Positions 46,530-59,320 of a stretch of 64,000 nucleotides of DNA are shown in pieces. The notes beneath the pieces were generated by a model. It was not told the origin of the DNA and ran no database searches. It was given only the letters and a program-made list of their open reading frames with translations. Location: contig NC_133165.1 in assembly GCF_040802235.1 (NCBI RefSeq), positions 19,873,623 to 19,937,622 of the forward strand, in the 5' to 3' direction. Both the position numbers and the translations under genes were made by a program. Numbering within the stretch: the stretch's first letter is position 1; each line of letters begins with the position of its first letter. The DNA comes from Manis javanica (taxonomy: Eukaryota > Chordata > Mammalia > Pholidota > Manidae).

Positions 46530-47885
46530 AATTTTATAGCAAAACAAGCAGGCATATATTACAGTGTGAATTGCAAAACTTGTGTGAATTGTAAAACTTG
46601 TATTAATTGAAATTCAACATATTATTGAAAATACTCCTTTTTTCTACAACTGGGTACATATTTTTCACTTAAGAACTTTAAAGGAAATCCAACACTGCAA
46701 AAAACGGAAATCAGTATCACGTGTTTTAAATAGAAGGAAATCCTACAAAGATGATGTAATTATTAATATAAATATTAACTATATAGCAATAAAAATCTGT
46801 GTAACTCTTGGCACACATGCTGTCCCTTATTAATACTGGTCTAAGACATTTAAGAAGATTCTAGATTAGAGATTACTAACTCCTAAACCTGGATAGGATT
46901 CTAGAAAATAATTTATTTTAGAAATGCAGAAATGGAAGTTAAGAGGTGCAAGTAACTTGTTACCAGCCACAGAGTAACAGATGACTAGGGCCTCTACCAC
47001 CTGATCATAGAGCTCCCATGACATGTATTTCCCTGTCTGTAACTGCATTGTACCATTTGCTGTTAAGTAAATCTTTTCCACATTTATCTGCCTCTGAGTT
47101 TCTATTAATCTTGAGGATTTCCGTTTGCTTTTCTGACTTGAGTGCCGCCTTTTCAACAGATGTTTTATTAGCATTTATTTGTCCTCTTTTGCATTGTATT
47201 ATCTTTTTGTTCTTGAGTTGTATTTCCTGCTTTTCTTGAGCTTCAGTAAAGAACTTAAGTATAGAAACAGCTTTATTTTTATACTTTGCCTTTATGATAC
47301 CTAGCATTGAAACTGTGTAAGAGTTTGTGCTTAATAAGATTTTTGCCATGAACTGTGTTGAATCTCACTGCTGTTTGGGGAAAGAAGAAGTGGAAAATAT
47401 GCTGGTGGTGGTCTTACATTGTGGGGCCCATCTGTTTGCTGTTACCTGCCTCCCACATGCTGTCTTTACTAGCATAAACCTCCATCTGTGACTTCTCTTC
47501 TCTTCCAAGCCTGACTTGGCACTAAATATGTCAGGCTCTGTCAGATTTGCCTGGTCAGCTTTACTTTCTCTTAATGATTTTTACTAATTACTAAATGTCT
47601 GTTCTATTTTATTTGCCTCGAGAGTGTCTAAGATGTGAGAGTATCTGAGAATATAAGCAATACTGAATTAAGGACAGTTTGTCAAAACTATCAAGAAAGC
47701 AGTACTAAGCAAACATTCAGGTTTGGAATTGAAATGAGGGTTACAGATTGGAGGGTTGACCTTGGGAAGCCAATTAACCTTTCTCATTTGTAGTGTTCTA
47801 CCCTTTAACATGAGAGAATTAGGTACAAGGTCTCTAAGGTCCCTCTGAATGTAACATCTCAGATCCAAATATTCATCCTTTAGGT
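46530..47885. other. Unannotated stretch; Lys-rich minus-strand frame
   Basis: A short tandem repeat gtgaattgyaaaacttgt occurs at 46,565-46,602. Overlapping minus-strand frames at 46,866-47,174 and 47,005-47,349 (102 and 114 codons) are lysine-rich and charged, without a recognised domain. A weak inverted MIR-like block lies at 46,915-47,005. I see no splice or promoter context that would make the frames genes. Confidence 0.35.
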
Positions 47886-47889
47886 CAGC

Positions 47890-48238
47890 CGTAATTCCAT
47901 ATCAATTTCATGTCCTTCACGAATCTTTCCTGACCTCTATCCTTATAAAAATAAACCCCTTCTTTCAACTCCTGCACTGCTTAACTCTCAACTATCCCCC
48001 AGTAACATCTTGTCCTGAGCTGTAGTTCCGTTACATGTTAGTTGTGTTCCCTTTACTCCATCACACAGACTCCCTGAAGTTGTGGGCTCTTGAATGCTCT
48101 CATAGCCTTTCTTTGTAATCCCCCCAAGTGACTCACAAAGCAGGTCATAGATAGTATGCACAGTATGTGTGCAGTGATTATTTATTGACTGAGTAATAAA
48201 TGTTACTGAATGAATGAATGAATTGAGGAAGAATAATG
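47890..48238 (+). repeat. L2 LINE 3' region
   Basis: Forward L2: 'aatctttcctgacctctatc', 'ctgtagttccgttacatgtt', 'tgtgcagtgattatttattg' and 'ataaatgttactgaatgaat' with a (GAAT)n tail. Confidence 0.65.
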
Positions 48239-48469
48239 TCATGATCCTTCTGTGCTGAAAGAAATAAAAACCAAAAATGCTCCTGAACTGATTGGATAAC
48301 TAAAGAAATTTAAGCTAAATTTATGAATTTTCCCATTCATAGGAAACAACTTCAGAAAATAAATGTTTAAACATAATAGCAACATATGGTGTGTTTAATA
48401 AGGAAATAAAGTAGCATGTGAGGAGAGGACATGCTACTGAATGATCCAGAGAAGATTCCAGAGATGCTT

Positions 48470-48645
48470 GCCTGGCTTCCATTCTGGCTCTGATACTTTG
48501 TATGACCTTGGGAGAGTTATGTATCTGTGTCTCAGCTTTATCTGCTCCAACATGGGGGTATTTACTTCATAGAGTTATTATAGGATTTAAATACGTGCCT
48601 GGAGTGTACTAAGGACTCAGTAAATGTTCACAGTTACTTTATAGT
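48470..48645 (+). repeat. MIR SINE
   Basis: Forward MIR: 'attctggctctgatactttg', 'tatgaccttgggagagttat', 'gtgtctcagctttatctgct', 'tatttacttcatagagttat', 'aggactcagtaaatgttcac'. One of the best preserved in the window. Confidence 0.8.
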
Positions 48646-49084
48646 CAGTACTGACAGATTTCAGCATGTCTTCCCTTTAGTATACAAAATGAGAGTAGTA
48701 ATGAAGGCTTTATCCTGGAAGCATTGTGAGATTTTTTAGCTCTTATGCCCATTGAATATATTCTACTTACATTATTACACCAGAACAAAAATATCTGACC
48801 TTAAAAATAGCTAAAAACATTCTGAGGTATTTAAAAAATGACCTGGATTCTTACTCATCCCAATACAGCTGATTTTTCCAGTTTGAGAGTCCTGCAGTAC
48901 TTGTTTGTTAAAAACTGGTTCATGAAGTACACACTGTACTTAATCTTCTTAATGTATTCACATCAGGCAGAAAATTATGAGCATGAATACTTTTCCTTAA
49001 TGCTTCAGAAAGAAAATTCTAGAATACTCTTGCTTCAATCTCTTGGAGACAACCAAATGATTTCCCCAAATCTATCATTTAATA

Positions 49085-49305
49085 TCAAGTTTAAATCAGT
49101 GATCAGAACACAGACTAGGGGTTACATTCTGGCTCTACCACTGTCTAGTCATATAAAATTGAACTTGTTATTGCATCTTTCTAAACCACAGCTTCTCCGT
49201 CTGTGCCATAAGAACAATAACAACTTCCTTACCAAGAAGGTCATTGCAAAGATGAATTAAGATCAAATAGAAGGCACTGAGTGTGGTAGAGAATAAATGA
49301 TCAAT
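49085..49305 (+). repeat. MIR SINE
   Basis: Forward MIR: 'attctggctctaccactgtc', 'ttgcatctttctaaaccaca', 'gaacaataacaacttcctta', 'ggcactgagtgtggtagaga', 'ataaatgatcaatat'. It overlaps the end of a chance frame at 48,838-49,260. Confidence 0.75.
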
Positions 49306-49309
49306 ATAT

Positions 49310-51220
49310 GATCTAGCTATTTTTTTCTGATGAAATGAACTTGCAATTATATCAACAAAATGGTAAATTTTAAGTCCATTTAGACATACTGCATTTCATA
49401 AAGAGGTGCCAGTTTTCTATAATGCCAACTGATTGAACAAACAGAATTCTCTTATGAAAGGCAAAATTTTGCTTGAGCAGAGAATAGTCTTTATGACAAG
49501 GGAGTACATATCCTGGGATAACAGTGTCCCTGCAAGTCTCACTGTCATCTCTCTTACTGCCTAAAGATTGATGGTCCATAGAATTATTATCCTAAATATA
49601 GGTAATTATACTTTCTGAGTACCAAGGAGAAGAATGGGATATTATGGCAGTGATATGGGAGTGTTCTTGAAGCAGAAGGATCTCGATATTGCTCAGTGGG
49701 GGAGGTGTGAACCCTGATCACATCTCCACCCAACAGCATCTCCAGTCGAGGGGGCCACTGCAAGGTCAGCATATACATTTCCATCTGCCTTTCCTGCTTC
49801 TCACTTCACTGGCCGCTGCAAGGTCAAGTCTGGGAAAGCATATGAAGGATTCACCAACACAGCAGAATTCAGTGACACAAGAAGGTGACTTTTCAGGCAA
49901 GTTAAACCATAAGAAATCTCTTTAAAAACAGGAAATTATAACCTAAGTGATCGAGAAAATATTTTTATAAGATTTTTTTGTAGACACATCGATGATTTGG
50001 TATTAAAGTACTGAGGTAGAAAACAATCCCAGATTTAGTAATGAGCAGAGAAATGGCCTCTAATTCTTGTGACTCTCTTGAGTTCTACTTTAATTTCCCT
50101 TCCCAGCAGCAGCCCACTGAGCTGTGTATGTGCATTGTTCCCGTTTCCATGCAGAAGGCATGCCAGAAGCCCACAAGCTGTTTTAGAGAGCCAGTTTCCG
50201 GCTGCTGTTCTCCTATGGCACAGCAGATCAAGAATGTCTTCACATATTTTCATAAATGGCTCCTATGTATGGGGAAGACTTTATGAGGGTAAGGTTATCA
50301 TAAACTTCTATTACAAAACAATGCATTACCTATTATCAGCTCCTGTCACCCAGCCAGTGCATAGAGGAGAGCATAGGGAAACATCATTAAAGAAAAATGA
50401 AACTGCTCAAAATGATGGAGCAAGAGACATCTGCCTAGTGCTCTAAGTTAAAGGTACTGGAGTATACCTGAATCCTGTTCATATTAAGTCATGAAGCCAG
50501 GGAAAGCTGAGGAACACTGAGAACCTTGATATTGAAAATATTATGACCATATAGTTCTCTCTTTCTCTCCTTCTCTTAATCCCTCTCCCTCCCTCCATCT
50601 CTCTCAGTTTTCCTCTATCCCTCATGTAAAAACTCTTATTATTCAAAGGACAAAAGCAACCTGTTTGAGGAAAAAGAATAAAACTCTTCTTTTCTTCCAA
50701 CTCATTATTCTTCTGCAGATATGAAAGCTATTATATGATCCTTGTACCACAGAATACCAATGAGTAGTATTAGACTCTAATAGATATCTCATCAAGGAGT
50801 TGCTTTGATGATAAAAACCATGTAACCTGGATAATGAGATCTTCTTTATTGATAGGCTGTTTCTAACCATCATTGTGCAGGAAGGTATCAAAATGGATAG
50901 ATCTGAAACTGCCTATAAACCAAGTTTATTTTAGAATTCTACACATGTAGAGATCTGGGAGACATACCAGCAGAATCCTTTCCTCAAAGGACAGAGGAGT
51001 CTTGAAAGAAGAACTCATTCTAAGCAGAGAGGTGGGGTCTAGAATGTGACTTCTAGAAAAATGGGTAAGGATGTCAGAATGGGAAATGATTGTAGGACAA
51101 GGTGTTGCTGGGCATTCAGATTCTCATTTTCCAGGACCCACTGAATCCCTTCAGGAAAGCAGCCCCATTGAAGCCACAACATGAACTGTGCTCCTATATA
51201 TAGATGAATGTTATTCATCT
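49310..51220. other. Unannotated stretch
   Basis: No gene recognised. A local duplication, ggccactgcaaggtca / ggccgctgcaaggtca, occurs at about 49,750 and 49,810. Frames at 50,035-50,446 on both strands overlap each other and lack domain features. Confidence 0.35.
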
Positions 51221-51224
51221 ATAG

Positions 51225-51365
51225 TCGTCTTCCTAGTAAAATTGTGTATTGACTTCTTTCACTTGATCAGAGGCTCCATGAGCCAAGGGATTAGGTCAGT
51301 TTTGTTTTCCACTGTTTCCCTATTTCCTAGCCCAGGTGCTTGTTGAATGAATGAACACAGGAATG
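51225..51365 (+). repeat. L2 LINE 3' end
   Basis: Forward L2 end: 'agaggctccatgagccaagg', 'ttttccactgtttccctatt', 'cctagcccaggtgcttgttg', 'aatgaatgaacacagg'. Confidence 0.65.
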
Positions 51366-51369
51366 CATG

Positions 51370-52220
51370 AGTATAGGGGAAAGGAGGATTTGACAATATG
51401 AGAGAATAAAGAAACATCAGGTTCATTGAGAACAAAAATCATTGTGTCTGTTAGTTTCAATTACATTCATAAAGGTAGACATGGCACACTTAGTGCAGAT
51501 GGAGATCTGCATCTTGGGCATCAAGCATCATAGATTTTCTCCCAGACCTTAGATGCCACTGAAGATGCTGTCATTGGGGAGGGGAAGGGGAGGAGAACAC
51601 AGCCACATGAGTGCTCTTAACAGCAACACCAAAAAGCAATAGAGGAAAGAACTTGGTGCTGTGGAGAGAGAAAAATAGCCAGGGAGATTATTTTTAGAGT
51701 TCACACTTTGCATATTACACCCAGGAGGCTCTCAGAGCTATCTGAGAAATTTTTGAGGAAAGCTTAAAATCTGCATTTACAAATTTGTTTTGAGATTTTA
51801 CAATCATGTTTCAAAACATTAACTGATAGAGTGCTAAGAAAGAAAAGTGGTTTGTAGATGATCATGTACAATTTAATGCTTCAAGGTATATGTATATGTT
51901 AGAAAAGACAGGAAATTTATTTCCAGTATATTCATACTAGTTATTTTGAGAAGTGAGATTGTAAGTGGTTCTATTTGTTTATCCATATTTCTTTTTTAAA
52001 AAGTTTTGCTTTTTTCTTTTATTTTGCTAAGTGAAAAGTCATTGTGCAATCATAATCAATCATTATACTTCATGTTTATTGCAGCATACAAGGAAAACAT
52101 AATTCTTATTCGATATAATACAGTTACCATTGCATACCACACACAAGCACACTGACCCATGACTTCAGTAGTATTGTGTAATTAGTGTTTAATCTGTATT
52201 TCTAATTCTCCCCCACTGAA
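51370..52220. other. Unannotated stretch
   Basis: AT-rich; no repeat or gene recognised. Confidence 0.4.
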
Positions 52221-52226
52221 CAAGAA

Positions 52227-52527
52227 TGTAACTCCAGGGGATAAACCCCAGGCAAAATTCCTTTGAAACCAAAATCAGTCAAAGGGAGAAATAAAGTGAC
52301 AGAAGCCCATTTACTGTTTACAAGCAGTCGTCCACTTCTGCTCTTCCATGTCTCTTGCGACCTGGCTGCACCCAAACTTTCACGTCCAGATATGCCCTGC
52401 TCCCCCATGTAATCACCTACTGATATGAAGATGGACTACTTCTCTCCACCCCTTGGAAACACCTACTGATATGGAGATGCACTAAGGCCAGGCGAGAGAT
52501 TCTGGAAATACTGCAGTTTTACCCACA
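52227..52527 (-). mobile_element. Solo ERV-L LTR (ERV B family)
   Basis: About 300 bp from TGTAACTCCAGG to TTTTACCCACA on the plus strand, with the same ends and blocks as the ERV B LTRs. Flanks aagaa (52,222-52,226) and aagga (52,528-52,532) form a 5-bp duplication with one mismatch. Confidence 0.85.
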
Positions 52528-52532
52528 AAGGA

Positions 52533-53875
52533 TTTCTTGTGTTTTTAAGTATTTTAGGAGTTTTAAAGTTGTGCTTTTTTTTTTGAAAACTGAGAAGAAA
52601 GGAAGACCAAATTACGCTTATTTCAGTGTGCCAACTTGAGGAATGGAGAGAAAGCAGTAGAAGTACAGGGTCACTTGTAAACACAGAGACATGATGGACA
52701 AGCAAGATAACGTGATAGTATAGTTTCCGTTTCCTGTATGCTTTTCTGCAGGTGAACACTTCCACTTCTAGCCCATCTATGATTCATATTTAAGCAAAAA
52801 ATAAGGGATTTCTGGGGAAAAAAGAGTGAATATGATAAATGGAAAATAGAGTTGGCTAATGAACAATAAAGTGCAGCTTTCTGTCTAGATGAGGTAGGAA
52901 GAGTCCCATTAAAGACACCGTCTTCTGCTGGGCAATGTGGGAAGCGGTGCACAGGCACTGCTTTGCCTCTGCTCAGAGCAGCCCCTCGGCCTAGAATAGG
53001 CTCCCTGCAGCTTTCCTCCATGCTCATCTCATCTATCCAAAGAGGGATCGACATCTGCCGCTTTTGGTTATGCCCTGAGGAGTCTGTTGCCATCAAAAGG
53101 GCCAACAATTTGAAGGGTTGAAAAGTAAAAGAAATTACTCAACAGCCATTCGCAGTCCAAGAAAAGCCAAAGATTGGTTGCTTTCCCCAACTCCACCTCC
53201 AGTTTTTGCTTCCCTCAGTGGCACGATTGAATGACAGCTACAAACAGGATTTGCAATTCAAAGAAACAGGGAGTGTACCTCCTCAGTGCCCACTCTTTGC
53301 CCTGCTAGATAGACCCTGGACTAGAGATGAATAATCTAGGATCTTTGATGGCAAAGTCTCAGACCTTTTAAGATGCAACTTGGTGAGTCACAAAAAGAAA
53401 CGAAGTTTGCTTTACCCAAAGTAGCTTGTAGCTTCCACATCCAATGCTCTCAGGCTGTCACCATGCCCAGCGATCTTTTTCAGAGCATCTCCCCTGCCCA
53501 CAAAGCTGCCGACATCCCTGTGCATGAGAGTGTGCCACCTGTTGGTGATCTGTTTAGCAATATTTTCCCCTAATACCTAATAATAGCTGAGGGCCTAAAA
53601 AAAAGCAGTCAGTCACTGGAGAAGAACATGGGAAATGTATGCAGAAATAGTGGAGAGCATGGAGAACACATCTGATTAGCATGCAGAGGGACTTGAGGGT
53701 GACTTTGTAACAATGACCAAATCCCTCTTCTCCTACCAATTCTTTTGAGCCTAAGAATTTCACTGAACAGCTTCCCCAGCCCACTGCACAACCCTAGGCA
53801 GACATAGTCATCCACTTTTGGAACTCCCATGGCACTTTGGTCTTGTACCAGAAACACAGTGTGAAAATTAAAACA
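52533..53875. other. Unannotated stretch
   Basis: No repeat family recognised. A 145-codon minus-strand frame (52,671-53,108) has no identifiable domain, and no other gene feature accompanies it. Confidence 0.35.
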
Positions 53876-53879
53876 GTGT

Positions 53880-54078
53880 TAGAGTTAGATGTGCTCTTGC
53901 TATGACTCCATATACAGCAAGCTCCTCCTCTAGGGAATATGTCTCATTTATCTTGGTATTCATAGCACCTAGCTTAGCTTCTGGTACTTAGGAAGCTTTA
54001 ATAAACAATTATGAATTATAATCATAGAAAGAGAGCTTAAATACCTTTTATTGTCATATGGCTTACTAATATTAGAGC
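53880..54078 (+). repeat. L2 LINE 3' end, diverged
   Basis: 'gactccatatacagcaagct', 'gaatatgtctcatttatctt', 'attcatagcacctagcttag', 'cttctggtacttaggaagct', 'ttaataaaca': a forward L2 terminus with moderate decay. ERV B inserted just downstream. Confidence 0.5.
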
Positions 54079-54083
54079 TAAGA

Positions 54084-54390
54084 TGTAACTCTGGGGAAAT
54101 GAAATCCCGGGACAAAATACTTCTAAAACTGAAATCTGTCAAAAGGAGAATTAAAGTTTAAAACCCATTTATTGCTTACAAACTGCAGTCCAGGCCGTCT
54201 CTTTCCTGCTTGAGCAAAAGCAAGCAAGCCCTTCCCCAAACCTCTCAGGTTCTGATAAGCCCTCGGTTGCCCAGGTAATTACCCAATGATATGGAGATGA
54301 ACTTTTATCCACCACTGAGAAACACCTGTTGATCTGCAGGTGCACTAAAGCCAGGCAAGATATTCTGGAAATATTAAAATTTTACCCACA
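54084..54390 (-). repeat. ERV B 3' LTR
   Basis: 307 bp, TG...CA. Minus strand starts TGTGGGTAAAATTTTAATAT and ends CCAGAGTTACA. Preceded by polypurine tract. Confidence 0.92.
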
Positions 54391-54689
54391 GGCCACCCCT
54401 CCAGAAATCTTGCCTTACAATCTACTCATTTCTTCTCTTCTGCAGTGGTCCCTGGGTGAGAAAACTGGAGCATTGTGACCAGACTATAATGACATGCACT
54501 AGCAACAGCAATAAAATCATGATAATCCTCAAGCCAGAGGATTCAGCTAGGTTCAAAGTCCTATGCAAATTAAGACCAGAGCTCGACCCCCACAGGCAGT
54601 AGTTGAAGAGGTAGAGAATTCAGAGCAATCATTACATGGCAGCTCAGCCAAGGGACACATCCAGGCCACAAGGACTATAGAAGAATATA

Positions 54690-55750
54690 ACCTTAAGGGT
54701 GATAAGATCATGTTTTAATGATACCAGCATAGGCAAATCTTGTCCATCAAGTAGAATGCATGCAACAGAGTGGTCCTATGATAGAACAGTGGCAGGAGTG
54801 GGATCTCCTCCTGGTCTAGTGTACCAGACTTTCACCCCTCTCCCTGTGGGAGTTTCAGAGGGGTCAATATATGAGGCTATGGGAGGTACAAGCACTGGCT
54901 ATAAAGATAAAACAAAACTTCCCCATAAGATGCTCCTACCTCCTGGACATTTTGGGTGCACTGCCATGATTGTTGGGGGCCACTCTGCTGTTACTCCAGG
55001 AATACTACACATGAGGCCAGCATCCAGGCCTTTTCCCCAAGGTGCCAGAAGGGCCAGCCATCACTGGTCCATGTGTTAAAATGTTCAGGGCCATGTCCAT
55101 TCAACAGTGTCTCCAGGGTTTAATGCAATAGAGGCTGGCAGTAGGATGTGGCTCTGCTGGCCATATCCTGGCTTCAATAACATTTCTTTGGTTTCCACAT
55201 ACAATTACAGGAGAGGCAGGTGTGTGAGCATACCCACAGGGCTCAAAGCTCCTTTACGTGGCTTCTCATTCAAATGCTGTAGCACAGTCCATAAGCAAAC
55301 TGACCAGCCCTGTAGACTACTAGTGTCTGAGTTCAGGCCAGATTTCAACAAACCGTTGTACCTCTATATCATTCCTGCCCCAGTAGGGTTATATGGTACA
55401 TGAAATTTCCACTTTATTCCTAATTGTTGCACCCATCCTTGTAATGCATGTCCAGTAAAGTGGGTGCCTTGATTGCTCTCAATCACCTGCAGCTGGCCAT
55501 AGGCTGCAACTCGATGTTCTAGGGCCCTCTTGGTGGTTTGCTGATCTGCAAGACATGCAGGAAAAGCAACCAATAGTCCAGTAGCCATGTCCAACAAGTC
55601 ATGGCACACCAATATCTTTCTGATATGGGCAGAGGCCCAATACAGTCTATCTGCCACCTGAAAAGGGGTACTGGCCCCTTTACTATTGTCCCATGTTGCT
55701 ATGGGACTTGGTGTAAGTCCCTCTTAGAGCACACAAGGCACTCCTTCTGG
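54690..55750 (-). pseudogene. ERV B integrase, catalytic residues lost
   Basis: The N-terminal zinc-finger part shows a CLVC pair near 55,735. The core frame (55,364-55,657) has ILVCHDLLDMATGLL with the first catalytic Asp. The second catalytic Asp is Asn (ESNQGTHFTG), and the frame ends with GMI followed by a stop exactly where the catalytic Glu should be. A C-terminal segment with KVWYTRPGG is near 54,830. Integrase activity is therefore lost twice over. Confidence 0.88.
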
Positions 55751-55759
55751 GCTCTGCTG

Positions 55760-56500
55760 ACTTCTTCAAAGGTCATCGGCAAGCCCCACCAATGGGCTAC
55801 AGCCCACTTTGCCCCAGTGCAACAAATGCTGGTATAGCCATTGGGCCACATCAGAGGCAGGCTTTCCTTCTAACCAGTGCACCTGGGCCAGCGTGTCTGC
55901 TTCATCATTCCCTGGGGATGCCAAAGGCAAATGGCCAGTCACATGATATACAGTAACAGTCTTAGTCTGACCAGAGGCCCATAGGTCTTGCCACAGCTCT
56001 TGCCCCCAAAAGGGCTGGTGACCAAACATCCAGTTGGCATGATACCATGTCAGTAGCCACAGGGTCAAGCCCTGATAGACAGCCCAGCTGTCAGTACAGA
56101 AAAATATAAGGGAGGGCTCCTGGGTGATCATGAGCCATACTGCCTGCAACTCGGCCCATTGACTGCTCTTCCCCTCTCCATCCTCCATCGATATTGTCTC
56201 AGTCTTAGGATGGCAAGCCACAGCCCTCCACTTCAGGGGGTGCCCATGACTGGAGCTGTCTGTATACCAAGCATCTTCAGGTATAGGGGCTTTTCTCTCC
56301 TGATAGGGACTCTTCAGCTATCAATAGCTCAAAAGCAAATTCTTCTTGCTTTCCACTGGTATAGGTCACTAGCTCTAATAAGCACTGGAGTTCTCCACTT
56401 AAGGGGCTAGTAGAGAGGGCACTGCATTGTTGTAAATATGCACCCCATTTGGCCAGTGTAGGTGTCTGTGCCATGCCACTCTGTGGCCTTTGGGTCCAGT
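55760..56500 (-). pseudogene. ERV B RNase H
   Basis: The 151-codon frame 55,766-56,221 keeps the RNase H motifs SSQWAELQAVWL (catalytic Glu), FFCTDSWAVYQGL (Asp) and HVTGHLPLASPGNDEADTLA (His and Asp), which are ERV-L in style. The first Asp region near 56,250-56,280 lies in another frame. This is the best preserved enzyme block in ERV B. Confidence 0.9.
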
Positions 56501-56829
56501 CTCACACTCACCTAGCGATGGAATAGGTGGTTATTACCTTGGTCGGAGCTGTTCCAGTGATGGACTCCATAGCCAGCAATGCGTGCTACACAGCAGTCAG
56601 TTGCTTCTCTATCAAATTGTACCGGATCTCTGGTCCTTTCCATAATCATGACTAGAATCCAATGGGTTGATGATCCAATCCATTCAAACTGCTGCCAAAG
56701 ACCCCATCCATAACCATCTTCAGTTACATGAACATCTAGCTCACAGGGCCTTGATGAGTCCATTACATTCAAGGCCTGTACAGCCTTGACTGCCCACGTG
56801 GCAGCAGTAAAGGCAGCTGCACACATTCC

Positions 56830-57600
56830 AGTCCCACCTGATGTCCTTTCATACCAACTGGTATAAGGGCTTCAGAATTTGTTCCAAGTGTGGGATAAAC
56901 ATTCTCCAGGAGCCCAAAAGACCCAAAAACTCTTGTAATACTGCCACAGTGATAGGGGTAGGGAAAGCCTGGACCTGGTCTATGACTGCTTCAGTAACAA
57001 CTTTAGTTTTACCCAACCAGACAACCCCCAAGAATTTTACAGACAAACCAGGTCCCTGAACCTTGGTGCTGTTCACAGCCCATCCTTTCTCCTGTAGATG
57101 TTGCAACAGTCTAGGAACTGCTCCTTCTAAATCTGAAACAGAATCAGACATGAGCATAATATCATCAATGTAGTGATACAACTGCTCCATTTGCAGTTTC
57201 TTCCATGTGGCCATGTCCTGGGCTACAAGTCCATGACAGATGGTGGGCTGTGGAGATATCCCTGTGGAAGGACAGTGAATGTTGCCAGCCTTCCCATGTG
57301 AAGGCAAACTGTTCCTGACTTTCCTGTGCTATGTCAATAGAGAAGAAAGCATTAGCAAGGTCTACTACGTAATGATATGTTCCCAGTCTGTGTCTGAGTG
57401 TGCCCAGAATATCTGCTATAGAGGGGACAGCAGCATGCAAAGAGGGTGTGACTTTATTTAATTCCCTGCTGTCTACAGTCATGTGCCAGGAGACGTCTGG
57501 CTTTTTCACTGGCCACACTGGGAAACTGAAAGAACTATGAATGGGCTTTATGACACCCACCTTCTCCAACTACTGTAGAGTTTCTCCAATTTCCTTGTGC
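56830..57600 (-). pseudogene. ERV B reverse transcriptase
   Basis: Two frames share the domain. 57,165-57,569 has [19 protein letters not shown] and [15 protein letters not shown] (first catalytic Asp region). 56,849-57,307 has [10 protein letters not shown] (catalytic YIDD), then VKFLGVVWLG and LQEFLGLLGSWRMFIPHL of the thumb/connection. A frameshift near 57,300 separates them. Confidence 0.92.
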
Positions 57601-57699
57601 CCCCCAGGCAATTTATACTGCTTAGTGTTTGTCACCTGCCAAGGTATAGGCAGAGCTACAGGTGGGTGCCCCTACCAAGTCCCCTCAGAACTGCCTTTA

Positions 57700-58170
57700 T
57701 AACATGTACCCTCAGTCTGAACTCACCTGCCGTGGTCTGTAACCACAGGCCCTGCAGGATATCTACCCAGAAATATATTCAGAGATGGAAGAAATGTACA
57801 CGGTATAGTCCTTTGGGGGTAAATGCCCTATCCACAATGAGATTTCTGTGTTCTTCATTCTAATTGCCTTACCCCCATAGCCATCTATCACAGCAGGGGT
57901 CCTAGGAAATGCTCAGGGTTGCCATGAATCAGAGAAAACTCCGCTCCTGTGTTCACCAGCGCCAGGACACGTAGTACATTCACAGGCGACCAATGAATTG
58001 CTAATTCTACATGTGGCCTCTGGTCCCCACCATGTCCCCCAAGATGGGGACCTTGACCTCCCCTCAGTCAAACCATGATGCCCAATCATCCTCTTGTGGG
58101 GGTGAGGGCTCAGGCAAATCCTGAGTACTGTCTCCCATGAAGTTTTTCAGGGACACAGGCTGGGTATGAG
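57700..58170 (-). pseudogene. ERV B protease remnant
   Basis: A segment near 57,935-57,970 reads LALVNTGAEFSLIH: the protease DTG motif with the catalytic Asp changed to Asn. The surrounding frame is interrupted. Position between gag and RT fits ERV-L order. Confidence 0.75.
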
Positions 58171-58379
58171 ACCTTGACTCTGGTTTCCGTATCCTGGACC
58201 TCAGCGGCTGGAACTGTTGCTCTGGCTTTAATTGGTGTCACAGTTCTAACAAGATCCTATTGGGCTGCCCATCAAGTTTTTCTTTCAATACCCTGGCCTT
58301 TATCAAATCAACCCACATCTGGGTCCTCGAGACCTTCACGGGGCCTTTTGCACTTCTTTCAGTCGTGGCCCGTACTTCC

Positions 58380-59320
58380 CCCCCATGCCCTTATCAACCT
58401 CCTCCAGATCTACTAAAGTACAAGTAGCCTCTCTTATGGGTCACCCTAGGTGGGGAGCAAGAGTATTCACTAGGGACCCAAAGAGAGATGTGGGGGCTCT
58501 ATGTAGCACCAGATTTCTCATTCCTATAGTGAACAACTCCTCATTGGGGCCCTGGGGGTCCATATTATAGATGATATTTTTCATACCCAATTCCCACAGT
58601 ACCTGTTGGAGCTCGGCATACATTTTCCAACTACTGGGTAAATATGGTAAATCACCCTGATTAGGCCAAACTACCCTGATAGCAGCTGTCAGTCATTCCA
58701 GGAGTGTCTGATTCCCTGAGGCATGATGGGCATTTTGCAATTGCTGCCGGAAGGAAGGGTGAGTCATCAGGGAAGCCATTCTACTCACTCAGTACCTGAC
58801 ACAACAATGCTTTCCACCCCCATATCCCAGAGACATAAAAGCCACATAGGCAGAGATTCCAATGGCCTCTGCCTATACTGAATACTCATGTCCACTAGCT
58901 CATCCTGGGTATAGGGGCAGAGCATGGAGTGCTCCACAACCTGGGGAGGGGGCTGCTCCTCCCCCTCAGGAGCCTGCGGTTGTTTCATTTTTATTTTTTT
59001 AATTACATCCGTGCAATCCTTTAAAACAGGAGAGGCTGGTACCTGGAGTGGTGGATCTGGAGCTGAAGGCACCACTCTTCTTCTGACTCCTATGGCCCCC
59101 TGCAACATGGCTTTTCCCACTGCCTCCTTCCTCACCATTGCTAAGGAATCTTCCAGGACAGTGACGTGTCTTCTCAATAACTGTCTTTTCTTTAACAGCA
59201 TCCCATAGGTTATCACCCAGCTTCTCCAAGCAATACTGAAGTATGTCTCTCTCCTACCTAAGCCCCTCTCTTTCCTTGCTAACCCTCTTGATAATCCTTC
59301 CTTTCTCCTCAATAACATTG
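58380..59320 (-). pseudogene. ERV B gag remnant
   Basis: The 177-codon frame at 58,785-59,318 covers the basic N-terminal and coil region and ends with ELVDMSIQYRQRPLESLPMW, the ERV-L capsid start. The frame at 58,441-58,623 holds LQQVLWELGMKNIIY and APTSLFGSLVNTLAPHLG of the capsid C-terminal half. A stop and a frame change lie between. ERV A encodes the same motifs. Confidence 0.9.

Noticed and set aside
47005-47349. 114-codon Lys-rich minus-strand frame, considered as a retropseudogene
   Set aside because: No family could be recognised, there is no poly(A) tract or target duplication, and part of the 5' end resembles L2 sequence.
50520-50610. Pyrimidine-rich run ctctctttctctccttctc as a regulatory or splice tract
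   Set aside because: No exon follows at a proper distance; it looks like simple low-complexity sequence.
52671-53108. 145-codon minus-strand frame
   Set aside because: No recognisable domain, no promoter or splice context. Length is possible by chance in 64 kb.
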